A DNA stretch of 64,000 bases from the NCBI RefSeq assembly GCF_002355335.1, contig NZ_AP014946.1, forward strand, positions 310,001 through 374,000, read 5' to 3'. Origin of the DNA: Variibacter gotjawalensis. GTDB lineage: Bacteria; Pseudomonadota; Alphaproteobacteria; Rhizobiales; Xanthobacteraceae. Of the stretch, positions 34,337 to 43,024 are shown in pieces. Each line of letters starts with the position of its first letter. The first letter of the stretch is position 1. A program made the translations under genes and the position numbers. The notes under the pieces were generated by a model, which worked only from the letters and a program-made list of their open reading frames with translations, ran no database searches and was not told the DNA's origin.

Positions 34337-34653
34337 TTCGTTTCCTCCGTTGTCCCCCCGCTTGTTGTTGCCCGCGCGGGATTTGACGTCCAATTGTCCC
34401 ACCAGTGTCCGGCGGGTTGATAGGCTGCATCGCGAAACGCGGTTGAGTGAGACCTCAACTCTTCGGCATCGGCGCAAGAGTTATACATTATTCCAAGCCT
34501 GACAATCGGCCGGTCAGATTTATTTGACGTGGTGGAATGACTGCCTGGATTGATCCATGCTGCATAGCACCCAAAGGCATGAGGTGGGTTGCAGCCGTCT
34601 AGGGAGCCTGCCAAAAACATCGCAACGAAAAGCCTAGATCGACAGGGAGCCCA
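34337..34653. other. Divergent promoter region between tctC and the acyl-CoA dehydrogenase gene
   Basis: 317 bases without a gene. It holds the tctC ribosome site (GGAGGAAAC, next to 34336), an inverted repeat GTTGAG-tgagac-CTCAAC (34442-34459), the GntR-like motif at 34483-34496 and the ribosome site GGGAGCCC for the gene at 34654. No small open frame or RNA gene is convincing. Confidence 0.6.
34483..34496. promoter_or_regulatory. Candidate GntR operator, tctC promoter
   Basis: ATACATTATTCCAA differs in one base from ATACATAATTCCAA at 30301-30314 before gntR. It sits 147 bases upstream of tctC and about 157 bases upstream of the divergent acyl-CoA dehydrogenase. Third member of the motif set in this island. 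Confidence 0.5.
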
Positions 34654-35790
34654 ATGAGCTTGACCGAAGAACAGCTGATGATTCAGCAGATGGCGCGCGA
34701 TTTCTCGGTCAACGAAGTGCTTCCGATTGCCAATCGGCTCGATCCGCTCAAGGAGGACATGCCGCAAGAGTTGCTGCAGCGCATGGCGGACCTGGGCCTC
34801 TTCGGCCTGCGCATCAAAGAAGAATACGGCGGCCTCGGCCTCGGCTGCCTCGAATACTGCCTCGTCACCGAAGAACTCTGCCGCGCATGGATGAGCGTCG
34901 GCTCGATCATCCGCCCGATGATCGGCATGGACGCGATGAACGACGCGCAGAAAAAGAAGTATATGCCGCTGATGGCGAGCGGCAAAGCACTCGGTTCATT
35001 CGCCTTTTCGGAGCCCAACGTCGGATCGGACCTTTCCGGCATCGCCTGTCGCGCGCGCCGCGAGGGCGACGAATGGGTCGTCACCGGCAACAAATATTGG
35101 TGCACGAACGCCGACGGCTCCGACTACATGATGCTGCTCGCGCGTACGGACTCCAATCCGAACGCACGTCATCGCGGCATCACGGCCTTCATCATCGATA
35201 AAAAGCGCGGCGAGCTGCCGCAAGGCGTCACCGGCAATCCGATCCCGAAGATCGGTTACTTCGGCTGGAAGACCTGGGAACTTTCGTTCGACGGCTGCCG
35301 CATTCCGCACGAGAACATTCTGGGCGGCGAAGGCCGCGGCTTCTACGTCACCTCGCAGGGCCTCGAAGTTGCTCGCGCACACACCGCGGCACGTGCAATC
35401 GGTCTTGCGCGCGGCGCGCTCGAAGACGCCATCCGCTATTCGAAGGAACGCGTGCAGTTCGGCAAGCAGATTGGAGAATTTCAAAACACACGCTTCAAGC
35501 TTGCAAAAATGGCAACCGAAGTCGAAGCTGCTCGCCAGCTGCTCTATTCCGTCTGTCGCATGATCGATGGCGGCGAGCGCTGCGACAAAGAAGCCGCGAT
35601 GACCAAACTTCACGCGACCGAAATGTCGGAGCAGGTCACGAGCGATGCGCTGCAGATTTTCGGCGGCGCCGGCTACACCACACTCAATGCCGTCGAGCGC
35701 TACTGGCGCGACGCGCGGCTCACGAAGATTTTCGAAGGAACATCCGAGATTCAGATGAGGATCATCTCGGATCATCTGCTCGGGAAGTAG
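34654..35790 (+). CDS. Acyl-CoA dehydrogenase
   Basis: A 378-residue flavoprotein of the acyl-CoA dehydrogenase family with the three usual domains: N-terminal helices (1-115), beta domain with the FAD motif GSFAFSEPNVGSDLSG and WWVTG-like NKYWCTNADGSDYM, and C-terminal helices with QIFGGAGYTT and FEGTSEIQMRI, whose Glu is at the position of a catalytic base in some members. It oxidises an acyl-CoA at the alpha-beta bond. It is followed after 57 bases by an aldehyde dehydrogenase gene, probably co-transcribed. Substrate chain unknown. Confidence 0.92.
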   Translation: MSLTEEQLMIQQMARDFSVNEVLPIANRLDPLKEDMPQELLQRMADLGLFGLRIKEEYGGLGLGCLEYCLVTEELCRAWMSVGSIIRPMIGMDAMNDAQKKKYMPLMASGKALGSFAFSEPNVGSDLSGIACRARREGDEWVVTGNKYWCTNADGSDYMMLLARTDSNPNARHRGITAFIIDKKRGELPQGVTGNPIPKIGYFGWKTWELSFDGCRIPHENILGGEGRGFYVTSQGLEVARAHTAARAIGLARGALEDAIRYSKERVQFGKQIGEFQNTRFKLAKMATEVEAARQLLYSVCRMIDGGERCDKEAAMTKLHATEMSEQVTSDALQIFGGAGYTTLNAVERYWRDARLTKIFEGTSEIQMRIISDHLLGK

Positions 35791-35847
35791 CAGGCCGCGA
35801 TGGCGGCACCTACCTCTCACTCACACATCACGCATGAGGAGTTACGC

Positions 35848-37275
35848 ATGGTCGATCGTTCGAAGTTCTATATCGATGGCGCCTGGGTCAGCCCGGTCTC
35901 CAGCAAGAAGACGACAAAGGTCGTCAACCCGGCCACCGAAGAGTCGATGTACGAAATCGCACTCGGCTCGAAGGAAGACGTGGACAAAGCTGTTGCCGCT
36001 GCCAAGCGCGCCTTCGAAACCTTCTCGCGCACCAGCCGCGAAGAGCGCGTCGCGATTCTCGAGAAGATCATCGCGGCCTACAAGGCGCGCATGAACGACA
36101 TCGGCGCCGCGATCTCGGACGAGATGGGCGCACCGCTCCCGTTCGCCGAGAAATTCCAGGCCGGCGCCGGCCTCGGTCATCTCGCCTCGACACTCGATGT
36201 GCTCAAGCAGTACGACTTCGAAGAACCGATCGGCACCGCTGTCGTGGTGCGCGAGCCGGTCGGCGTCATCGGTATGATCACGCCGTGGAACTGGCCGCTC
36301 AATCAGATCGCCTGCAAAGTCGCGCCCGCGATCGCGGCCGGTTGCACGATGATCCTCAAGCCGTCCGAATACACGCCAACGTCGGCGCTGATCTTCGCCG
36401 AGATCCTGCATGAAGCAGGCGTGCCGAAGGGTGTGTTCAACCTGATCAACGGCCTCGGCCCCGACGTCGGCGCGGCGATGAGCGAACACCCGGACATCGA
36501 CATGATCTCCTTCACGGGTTCGACCCGCGCCGGGATCGACGTTGCGCAGCGCGCCGCACCGACCGTGAAGCGTGTCAGCCAGGAGCTCGGCGGCAAGTCG
36601 CCGAACATCATTCTGGAGGACGCCGATCTCGAGAAGGCCGTGAAGGGCGGCGTCGCACACGTCTTTAACAACTCGGGTCAGTCGTGCAACGCGCCGACCC
36701 GCATGATCGTGCCGCTCTCCAAAATGCAGGAAGTCTCTGCTATCGCGAAGGGCGTCGCCGACAAGACGAAGGCCGGCGATCCGCGCGGCGAAGGCACCAA
36801 CATCGGCCCGGTCGTGAATCGCACGCAGTGGGACAAGATCCAGGCGCTGATCCAGAAGGGCATCGACGAAGGCGCAACGCTCGTCGCCGGCGGGCCGGGT
36901 CTGCCGGAAGGCGTCAACAAAGGTTTCTACGTGCGCCCGACCGTCTTCGCCAACGTCACCAACGACATGACCATCGCGCGCGAAGAAATCTTCGGTCCGG
37001 TGATTGCGATCCTCGGTGCGAAGAACGAAGACGAAGCCGTCAAGATTGCTAACGACACGCCGTACGGCCTCGCCGGTTATGTCTCGGCCGGCAGCGTCGA
37101 GAAGGCTCGCGAAGTTGCGCGCAAGATCCGCGCTGGCAACGTGAACCTCAATGGCGTGCCGAACGAACGTACCGCGCCGTTTGGTGGCTACAAGCAGTCC
37201 GGCAACGGCCGCGAGTGGGGCAAGTATGGCCTCGAAGAATATCTCGAGGTTAAGGCGATCGCAGGCGCCGCCTGA
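35848..37275 (+). CDS. NAD(P)-dependent aldehyde dehydrogenase
   Basis: A 475-residue ALDH-superfamily enzyme. Motifs: PWNWPLNQIACKVAPAIAAG (cofactor site), FTGSTRAG, the general base in QELGGKSPNIIL, catalytic Cys in NNSGQSCNAPTRM and the C-terminal PFGGYKQSGNGREWG. ATG at 35848 is chosen for GAGGAG upstream; the open frame extends to 35800. Directly follows the acyl-CoA dehydrogenase. Substrate unknown; it would oxidise an aldehyde to its acid in the cytoplasm. Confidence 0.93.
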   Translation: MVDRSKFYIDGAWVSPVSSKKTTKVVNPATEESMYEIALGSKEDVDKAVAAAKRAFETFSRTSREERVAILEKIIAAYKARMNDIGAAISDEMGAPLPFAEKFQAGAGLGHLASTLDVLKQYDFEEPIGTAVVVREPVGVIGMITPWNWPLNQIACKVAPAIAAGCTMILKPSEYTPTSALIFAEILHEAGVPKGVFNLINGLGPDVGAAMSEHPDIDMISFTGSTRAGIDVAQRAAPTVKRVSQELGGKSPNIILEDADLEKAVKGGVAHVFNNSGQSCNAPTRMIVPLSKMQEVSAIAKGVADKTKAGDPRGEGTNIGPVVNRTQWDKIQALIQKGIDEGATLVAGGPGLPEGVNKGFYVRPTVFANVTNDMTIAREEIFGPVIAILGAKNEDEAVKIANDTPYGLAGYVSAGSVEKAREVARKIRAGNVNLNGVPNERTAPFGGYKQSGNGREWGKYGLEEYLEVKAIAGAA

Positions 37276-37298
37276 TCGCTCGCGTTGCGACAAAAACA

Positions 37299-37328
37299 AA
37301 AATGCCCGGCCATCGTGCCGGGCATTTT
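37299..37328. terminator. Bidirectional intrinsic terminator
   Basis: Perfect 12-base stem AAAATGCCCGGC/GCCGGGCATTTT with a 6-base loop, between the aldehyde dehydrogenase stop and the convergent NlpC/P60 gene. A-rich on one side and T-rich on the other, so it works for both directions. Confidence 0.9.
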
Positions 37329-37347
37329 CATGGTGCGGTCATTCGCG

Positions 37348-38202
37348 TTACGCGATGCGCCTGACCGAAATCACGTCACTGCCCGCGGCTTTGATGCGCG
37401 GCAGCGCTTCGGACAACGGTTCTACGACCGTCGCCATGTGATGCGCGTTGGCGTGGAGTAACGTCGAAGCGTCGGCCGCGATGCCGACATGCCCCTTCCA
37501 GAAAATGAAATCGCCGCGCCGAAGAGCAGGAATGCCGCCGCTCACCTTTTCGCCGAGCGCGCGCTCTTGCATGTCGCTATCGCGCGGGCATGCAAGGCCG
37601 CACGCCGTCAACGCGACCTGCACGAGCCCCGAACAATCGATGCCGAGGCTCGACTTGCCGCCCCACAGATATGGCGTGTGCAGAAACTTTGCGGCGACCG
37701 ACACCCAGTCGCGCTCGTTCGCATCAAGCGCCGCCAGATGCCCCACAGGGACGAAGCCGCCGTTGTCGATGAGACCGAACGTGTTGTCCGTACGTACGAT
37801 CGGCACTTCGGCTCCAAACGGAAGCCCCGCGACCGGCGGCGTCTTGATCGACGGTTCGGCGAACATCAGCGTGCGTAGCGCCGAAATCTTGTGCGTCGGC
37901 TTCGGCATTTCGCCGAGCGCGTTGGTCGGCATCCAACCGACATAGCCGTCGCGATCGAGCTGCCCCCAGGTCCAGCCGGCCTCGGTCACCTCATAGGCCG
38001 TAACGCCCTCGCCCATCAGCGCCTGGGTCTGCAACTCCGCATCGTGCTTCGGCGCTCTGCGCACCGGCGCGATCGGCGCGACGACAACATGATGCGTGCC
38101 TTTAACATAGCGTTCGGCGGTCACTTCGCCGCGAAGATGCTCGGCCGCTAGATCAGCGCGAGCCGGAGTAATACGTGGATCGAATTTAGCAGTCCCACTC
38201 AA
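37348..38202 (-). CDS. NlpC/P60 family cell-wall hydrolase with SH3 domains
   Basis: A 284-residue peptidoglycan endopeptidase-like protein. Two bacterial SH3 segments (about 35-95 and 100-155) precede an NlpC/P60 domain (about 160-284) with catalytic Cys in GIDCSGLVQVAL, His in WKGHVGIA and a third polar residue in HANAHHM. No signal peptide is visible. Start is TTG at 38202, overlapping the stop of the MarR-like gene (TTGA); no ATG is available nearby. Similar to gamma-D-glutamyl-L-diamino acid endopeptidases (YkfC-like), which recycle wall peptides; this fits the aminopeptidase gene nearby. Confidence 0.88.
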   Translation of the reverse strand: MSGTAKFDPRITPARADLAAEHLRGEVTAERYVKGTHHVVVAPIAPVRRAPKHDAELQTQALMGEGVTAYEVTEAGWTWGQLDRDGYVGWMPTNALGEMPKPTHKISALRTLMFAEPSIKTPPVAGLPFGAEVPIVRTDNTFGLIDNGGFVPVGHLAALDANERDWVSVAAKFLHTPYLWGGKSSLGIDCSGLVQVALTACGLACPRDSDMQERALGEKVSGGIPALRRGDFIFWKGHVGIAADASTLLHANAHHMATVVEPLSEALPRIKAAGSDVISVRRIA

Positions 38203-38549
38203 CGTACGAGTTCCTTCGCCTTGCGCGACAACAGATCGCCCAGCATTTCGACATAGAGGGCGCCGCGCACGGTGCGCTGGATGATGACGTTACGGCGGTC
38301 CGCATCATCGCGTTTGCGTGTGACGAGATCGAGCTTGCCCATTGTGTCGAGTGCCCGCGTGATCACCGGTTTGGTGACGCCGAGCGTGGTCGCGAGCCCT
38401 CGCACCGTATGCGGCGGCGGCTCAAGATAGATGATGAGCAAAATCGCGATCTGCCGGATCGACAGATCGGGCTCATCGTCCCGTACCAATCCGAGAGAAA
38501 AATCGCGCAGCAACCGGATTGCTTGCGCGGCACGAATATCGACCGCCAC
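38199..38549 (-). CDS. MarR-like winged-helix transcriptional regulator
   Basis: A 116-residue protein with a winged helix (about 30-95: LSIRQIAILLIIYLE, VRGLATTLGVTKPVITRALD and the wing VTRKRDDADRRNV). Starts at GTG (38549) directly after an in-frame stop codon. It overlaps the NlpC/P60 start by four bases and is therefore co-translated with it. Probably controls this small operon, inference only. Confidence 0.82.
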   Translation of the reverse strand: MAVDIRAAQAIRLLRDFSLGLVRDDEPDLSIRQIAILLIIYLEPPPHTVRGLATTLGVTKPVITRALDTMGKLDLVTRKRDDADRRNVIIQRTVRGALYVEMLGDLLSRKAKELVR

Positions 38550-38620
38550 TTAACGCTACTCTGGTTTTCGTTTCGGAGCCGGATCATTCTCGATCGCGGC
38601 TTGTGACGCAAGCGCCAAAT

Positions 38621-40015
38621 TTAGCCGCTATCGCCTCGGCCGTAACGCTCGCAAAGCAACGCATAGACGGCGCGCGCGGCCTGACACTCGCCGCCTTCCG
38701 GGCGTCCCGGCCTGGTCGATGGATTCCAACCGTAGATGTCGAAGTGGAGCCAGCTCTTCGCGGCCGAAACGAAACGCTGCAGGAACAGCGCGCAGATGAT
38801 CGACCCTGCGAACGGCCCTGACGACACGTTGTTGAGGTCCGCGATTTTCGAATCCAGCATCGCGTCGTAAGGCCGCCACAGCGGCAGACGCCAGACCGGA
38901 TCGCTTTCCCCTTCGGCATGCCGCGCGACGTCGGCAGCGAGCTTATCGTCGGCCGTATAGAATGGCGGCAGGTCGGGTCCGAGCGCGACGCGCGCAGCCC
39001 CCGTCAACGTCCCCATATCGATCAGCAGGTCGGGCTTCTCTTCGTCAGCCAGCGCGAGAGCATCGGCGAGGACGAGCCGGCCTTCCGCGTCCGTGTTGCC
39101 GATCTCGACGTTGAGACCCTTGCGCGATGGCACGATATCGAGCGGCCGGAACGCATCGCCGCCGACAGCATTCTCGACCGCCGGAATGAGGACACGCAGC
39201 CGCACATCGAGGCCGCGATCCATGATCATATGCGCGGCTGCCAGCACGCTCGCGGCACCGCCCATATCTTTCTTCATAATCAACATCGCGGACGACGGTT
39301 TGAGATCGAGCCCGCCCGTGTCGAAGCAAACGCCCTTGCCGACCAGGGTTACCTTCGGGGCTTTCGGATTTCCCCACGTGATGTCGATCAATCGCGGCGC
39401 GCGCGTCGATGCGCGTCCCACTGCATGTACGAGCGGAAAATTCTGCGCCAGCAAGTCATCGCCTTCGATCACACGCGCTTTGGCGCCATGCTGCTCAGCA
39501 AGCTTCAGCGCGACTTCGGCCAACTCTGCCGGCCCCATGTCGTTGGCCGGCGTGTTGACGAGATCACGCGCCAGGAACACGCCTTCGGCGATGCGGCTGA
39601 TCTCGCGGCGATCGACACCGCGCGGCGGCACGAGTTTGACACCCGAGTCTTTGATATTCTTCCGATAGCGGCCGAACCGATACGACCCCAACACGAACGC
39701 AAGTGCCGCGAGGCGCGTATCCTGAGCGCGATTGGCGAAGCGATAGACTCCGGCAGGCAAAACCGTCGGCAATTTTCCGGCAAGGAAACGGCTGGTAGCT
39801 TCCGCACTGTCGCCGAACAGAACGCCCGAGACGTTGCCGCGGCGATCCGGCAGCACCAAAAACTGCCCAGGCATCGGACGAAAACCCGAGGTTTCCGCAA
39901 AACGCCGCTCGGCCGGATCGAGCCCCTCGGCGACCTTGGCGTAGCTCGCCTTCGTCACGAACCAGATCGGAATAGCGTCGGCTGATTCACTGGACGCCGC
40001 GATGACCTGATTCAT
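38621..40015 (-). CDS. Leucyl aminopeptidase family (M17) protein
   Basis: A 464-residue M17 aminopeptidase. Metal and catalytic motifs: LVGKGVCFDTGGLDLKPS (Lys and Asp), KKDMGGAASVLAAAHM (Asp) and the signature NTDAEGRLVLADAL with Asp/Glu and Arg. It removes N-terminal residues from peptides in the cytoplasm. Start chosen at ATG 40015 because GAGGAAC lies upstream and the extended frame to 40069 lacks a family-like N terminus. Possibly part of wall-peptide recycling with the adjacent NlpC/P60 gene (inference). Confidence 0.92.
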   Translation of the reverse strand: MNQVIAASSESADAIPIWFVTKASYAKVAEGLDPAERRFAETSGFRPMPGQFLVLPDRRGNVSGVLFGDSAEATSRFLAGKLPTVLPAGVYRFANRAQDTRLAALAFVLGSYRFGRYRKNIKDSGVKLVPPRGVDRREISRIAEGVFLARDLVNTPANDMGPAELAEVALKLAEQHGAKARVIEGDDLLAQNFPLVHAVGRASTRAPRLIDITWGNPKAPKVTLVGKGVCFDTGGLDLKPSSAMLIMKKDMGGAASVLAAAHMIMDRGLDVRLRVLIPAVENAVGGDAFRPLDIVPSRKGLNVEIGNTDAEGRLVLADALALADEEKPDLLIDMGTLTGAARVALGPDLPPFYTADDKLAADVARHAEGESDPVWRLPLWRPYDAMLDSKIADLNNVSSGPFAGSIICALFLQRFVSAAKSWLHFDIYGWNPSTRPGRPEGGECQAARAVYALLCERYGRGDSG

Positions 40016-40158
40016 GCCGTTCCTCGTCGTTGTAAAGAGCCCCAAACATATGGCCCCAGGCGGCCTCATGGAAGGCGTTTACGATCTGTTAGCCTTACCG
40101 AATTATTAATAAGCGGCCCGCGCGGTGTTCTCGCGCTTCAATGGCGGAGTGCATTGCC

Positions 40159-40962
40159 ATGAAAATTTCGAACCGCCCAACGTCGCGCCTTCTTGGTTCG
40201 GTCGCGATCGCAGCGCTTCTCGGCCTCTCCCTCGCGGGCTGCAAATCGACGTACATGAAAGAACGCGGCGAGCTGAAGCCGCAGAGCATGTCGGAAACCG
40301 ACTGGCGCCGGGAAGTTACCGCCGCTGAGGCTGGTTACAAGGCGAAGCCCAAGGACGCAGACGCAGCCATCCGCTTCGCTGAAGCCCTCCGTCGGACGGG
40401 CCAAAACGCGCAAGCCGCGGCCGTCCTGCAACAGGGCGCAATTCACAATCCAAACCATAAGCGCCTGCTCGGAGCCTATGGCCGTGCGCTCGCCGACAAC
40501 GGAAATTTCGAAGAGGCCTTTGCGATGCTGAGCAAGGCGCATACGCCCGATCAGCCGGACTGGCGTATCCTCAACGCGCAAGGGGCAGTGCTCGATCAGA
40601 TGGGTCGCCACGATGACGCGCGCCGTTACTACAACACGGCCCTCAAAGCCGCACCGGACGAATCTTCGATCCTTTCAAACCTCGGCTTGTCTCATCTGCT
40701 CTCGCGGGACCTCAAAAAGGCCGAAGAAATTCTTCGTCAGGCCAACGCTCGCGGTAATAGCGAGCGGCGCGTGAAGCAGAATCTTGCCCTCGTCGTCGGG
40801 CTGCAGGGCCGCTACGAAGAAGCCGAGCGCATCGCTCGCGCCGATCTGCCGCCCGAAGAAGCGGCAGAGAACAGCGCCTACCTGCGCCAAATGCTGGAAG
40901 AACATCGCGCCAACGCTGCACCGAACCGCCGCCGCGCTGCGCAGACAGCAGCGATCGACTAA
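40159..40962 (+). CDS. tadD: TadD-like TPR lipoprotein
   Basis: A 267-residue lipoprotein. The signal peptide ends in the lipobox LSLAGC (Cys at about residue 28). About four tetratricopeptide repeats follow (residues 60-230: AIRFAEALRRTGQNAQAAAV, ALADNGNFEEAFAML, VLDQMGRHDDARRYYNTAL, NLGLSHLLSRDLKKAEEIL). TadD is the pilotin-type outer-membrane lipoprotein needed for Flp pilus secretin assembly. It is convergent with tadC and separated from it by a strong terminator. Start at 40159 rather than 40141 because the signal peptide begins there. Confidence 0.88.
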   Translation: MKISNRPTSRLLGSVAIAALLGLSLAGCKSTYMKERGELKPQSMSETDWRREVTAAEAGYKAKPKDADAAIRFAEALRRTGQNAQAAAVLQQGAIHNPNHKRLLGAYGRALADNGNFEEAFAMLSKAHTPDQPDWRILNAQGAVLDQMGRHDDARRYYNTALKAAPDESSILSNLGLSHLLSRDLKKAEEILRQANARGNSERRVKQNLALVVGLQGRYEEAERIARADLPPEEAAENSAYLRQMLEEHRANAAPNRRRAAQTAAID

Positions 40963-40992
40963 ACCCGACCGCTACTCCCAACTTCAAAAGCC

Positions 40993-41026
40993 AAAAAGCC
41001 GATCCGTGTCACCGGATCGGCTTTTT
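40993..41026. terminator. Bidirectional intrinsic terminator between tadD and tadC
   Basis: Perfect 14-base stem AAAAAGCCGATCCG/CGGATCGGCTTTTT with a 6-base loop, followed by further T residues. Serves both converging transcripts. Confidence 0.93.
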
Positions 41027-41054
41027 TAGTTTTGCGATGCTTCAGTCGGCATCA

Positions 41055-42029
41055 CTACATGATTTTGCTGACCTTCATCACGGCCGGCCCCATGATCACG
41101 ACGAAGAGCACCGGCAGAAAGAAGATAATCATCGGCACAGTCAGCTTCGGCGGCAATCCGGCAGCCTTCTTCTCGGCTTCCATCATGCGCATGTCGCGGT
41201 TTTCCTGCGCCATGACACGCAGTGACGTGCCGAGAGGCGTGCCGTAGCGCTCTGCCTGCTGAAGCGCGACACAGACGGCTTTCACGCCGTCGAGCTGCAC
41301 ACGCTTTTGTAGATTTTCATACGCCATCCGCCGATCCTGCAGGTACGACAGTTCGGCAGTGGTCAGCATCAGTTCTTCGGCAAGTGGCAGCGAGGCACGG
41401 CCAATTTCATCGCTGACGCGGCGGAATGCAGCTTCAATCGACATGCCGGACTCGACACATATCAGCAGCAGATCAAGCGCGTCCGGAAATGCACGCTTGA
41501 TGGACAGCTGGCGCTTCGAGATCTTGTTCTTCAGGTAGAGCTTCGGTGTATGCATGCCGAGATATGCCAAACCGATGACAATACCGACCTTCACGAGCGG
41601 CGGCTGATTAATGGCATTAAGGACAAACAGATAGAAGATGCCAAAGAACACCATCACGATTGGCGTCAGCATACGTGCGACGAGGAATGTCATGTAGGGC
41701 GAAGGCCCGCGATATCCAGCTTGCACGAGCAGGTCTCGCGCCGCTTCCTCACCCACCCATTTTCCCAAGTTGAAGCGATTGACGACGTCAAGAATGGCTT
41801 GGCGTGGAGACTGACGCAGCGCGACTTTGTCGCCACCACGACCGAGCCGAGCGCGCTCTCGCTCCCGCATAGCCGAACGTTCGACGGCTAGAAGCTTCAT
41901 GCGCTTTTCCATCGGATCGCTGGAAACGAGCGGCAACGCGATTGTCAGCACTGTTGCCATCGCTGCAATTGCGGCGAACATCATTGCGAGGAAGCGCGGA
42001 TCCGATAGCCGATCGATAAGCATGTCCAT
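41055..42029 (-). CDS. tadC: TadC, Flp pilus inner-membrane platform protein
   Basis: A 324-residue type II secretion F-domain protein. The first helix is near the N terminus (FLAMMFAAIAAMATVLTIAL), the cytoplasmic F domain is around residues 180-290 (PDALDLLLICVESGMSIEAAF), and the last helix is at the C terminus. Forms the inner-membrane platform with TadB. Twelve bases downstream of tadB; last gene of the main tad operon. Confidence 0.93.
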   Translation of the reverse strand: MDMLIDRLSDPRFLAMMFAAIAAMATVLTIALPLVSSDPMEKRMKLLAVERSAMRERERARLGRGGDKVALRQSPRQAILDVVNRFNLGKWVGEEAARDLLVQAGYRGPSPYMTFLVARMLTPIVMVFFGIFYLFVLNAINQPPLVKVGIVIGLAYLGMHTPKLYLKNKISKRQLSIKRAFPDALDLLLICVESGMSIEAAFRRVSDEIGRASLPLAEELMLTTAELSYLQDRRMAYENLQKRVQLDGVKAVCVALQQAERYGTPLGTSLRVMAQENRDMRMMEAEKKAAGLPPKLTVPMIIFFLPVLFVVIMGPAVMKVSKIM

Positions 42030-42041
42030 AGGCTTCGGTCC

Positions 42042-43022
42042 TTAAAAGTCGAAGTTGATCATCTTCCGCATTACGAACACACCGCACGACATCCAAAATG
42101 CCGAAATGAGCAGAAGGAAGTTGCCGGTTTTCTCCGTGAAAAGCAGCGTTATGTAGCCTGGCGACGTTATGTAGACCAGGACCATGACGACGATCGGCAG
42201 TGCGCCGATGATGCCGGCGGACGCTTTTGCTTCCATCGACATCGCTTGAATCTTCGCGCGCATTTTTTTGCGGTCACGGAGCACGCGCGACAAGTTTCCG
42301 AGCGCTTCCGACAAATTGCCGCCGGCCTTCTGTTGAATAGCAATCACGATGCCGAAGAAGTTTGCTTCGGTAAGCCCTGTGCGCTCGAACAGCTGAGTGC
42401 ATGCGTCGCCTAAGGGAATGCCGATCGCTTGTCGTTCAACGATGGCGCGGAATTCTCCAGCGACAGGTTCTTGTGCCTCGCGTGCAATCATTTTGATACA
42501 GTCGAGCAACGGAAGACCGGTCTTGATGCCGCGCACGATCACGTCGACGGCCTCAGGAAACGAATTCAGAAACTGCTTCTGCCGGCGCTTCTTCAGGAAG
42601 CTCAGCATCCACGGCGGAATACCGAAACCTCCGACGAACAAGCCTAGCAAAGCCGCGATAGGTGTTTTTGCGACGGCGAAGAGCACTAGCGCGAGCACCA
42701 CTCCAATCACGGCGCTGACCACATAGTACTTGTTCTTCGACCAATCGAGACCGGCCTGCTGAATCCGAACTGCGAGAGAAGGTTTATCGGCGCTCCTTTG
42801 TTTGAGCTCCATTTCCTTCAACGACTCTTCGACTTGGCCGCGGCGATTTTTCGAGCGCTCTTCCGCGCTGCTTGTCTCGCCGGTCTTGCCGGACGTCATC
42901 AAATTCTGACGGCGTTTGTCGCTTTGTCCGCTGCCGACGAGCGCTGGGAAAAACAGCGCCCAAGCGACGCCGCCGACAGCAAGCGCCACCAACAATGCCA
43001 GCGCCAGTGATTGCATCGGCAT
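42042..43022 (-). CDS. tadB: TadB, Flp pilus inner-membrane platform protein
   Basis: A 326-residue T2SS F-domain protein: N-terminal helix (LALALLVALAVGGVAWALFF), a helix pair around 100-140 and the F domain FPEAVDVIVRGIKTGLPLLD with FERTGLTEANFFGIVIAIQQ, then two C-terminal helices. Works with TadC and the ATPase CpaF in pilus extrusion. Two bases separate it from the cpaF stop. Confidence 0.93.
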   Translation of the reverse strand: MPMQSLALALLVALAVGGVAWALFFPALVGSGQSDKRRQNLMTSGKTGETSSAEERSKNRRGQVEESLKEMELKQRSADKPSLAVRIQQAGLDWSKNKYYVVSAVIGVVLALVLFAVAKTPIAALLGLFVGGFGIPPWMLSFLKKRRQKQFLNSFPEAVDVIVRGIKTGLPLLDCIKMIAREAQEPVAGEFRAIVERQAIGIPLGDACTQLFERTGLTEANFFGIVIAIQQKAGGNLSEALGNLSRVLRDRKKMRAKIQAMSMEAKASAGIIGALPIVVMVLVYITSPGYITLLFTEKTGNFLLLISAFWMSCGVFVMRKMINFDF

Positions 43023-43024
43023 AA

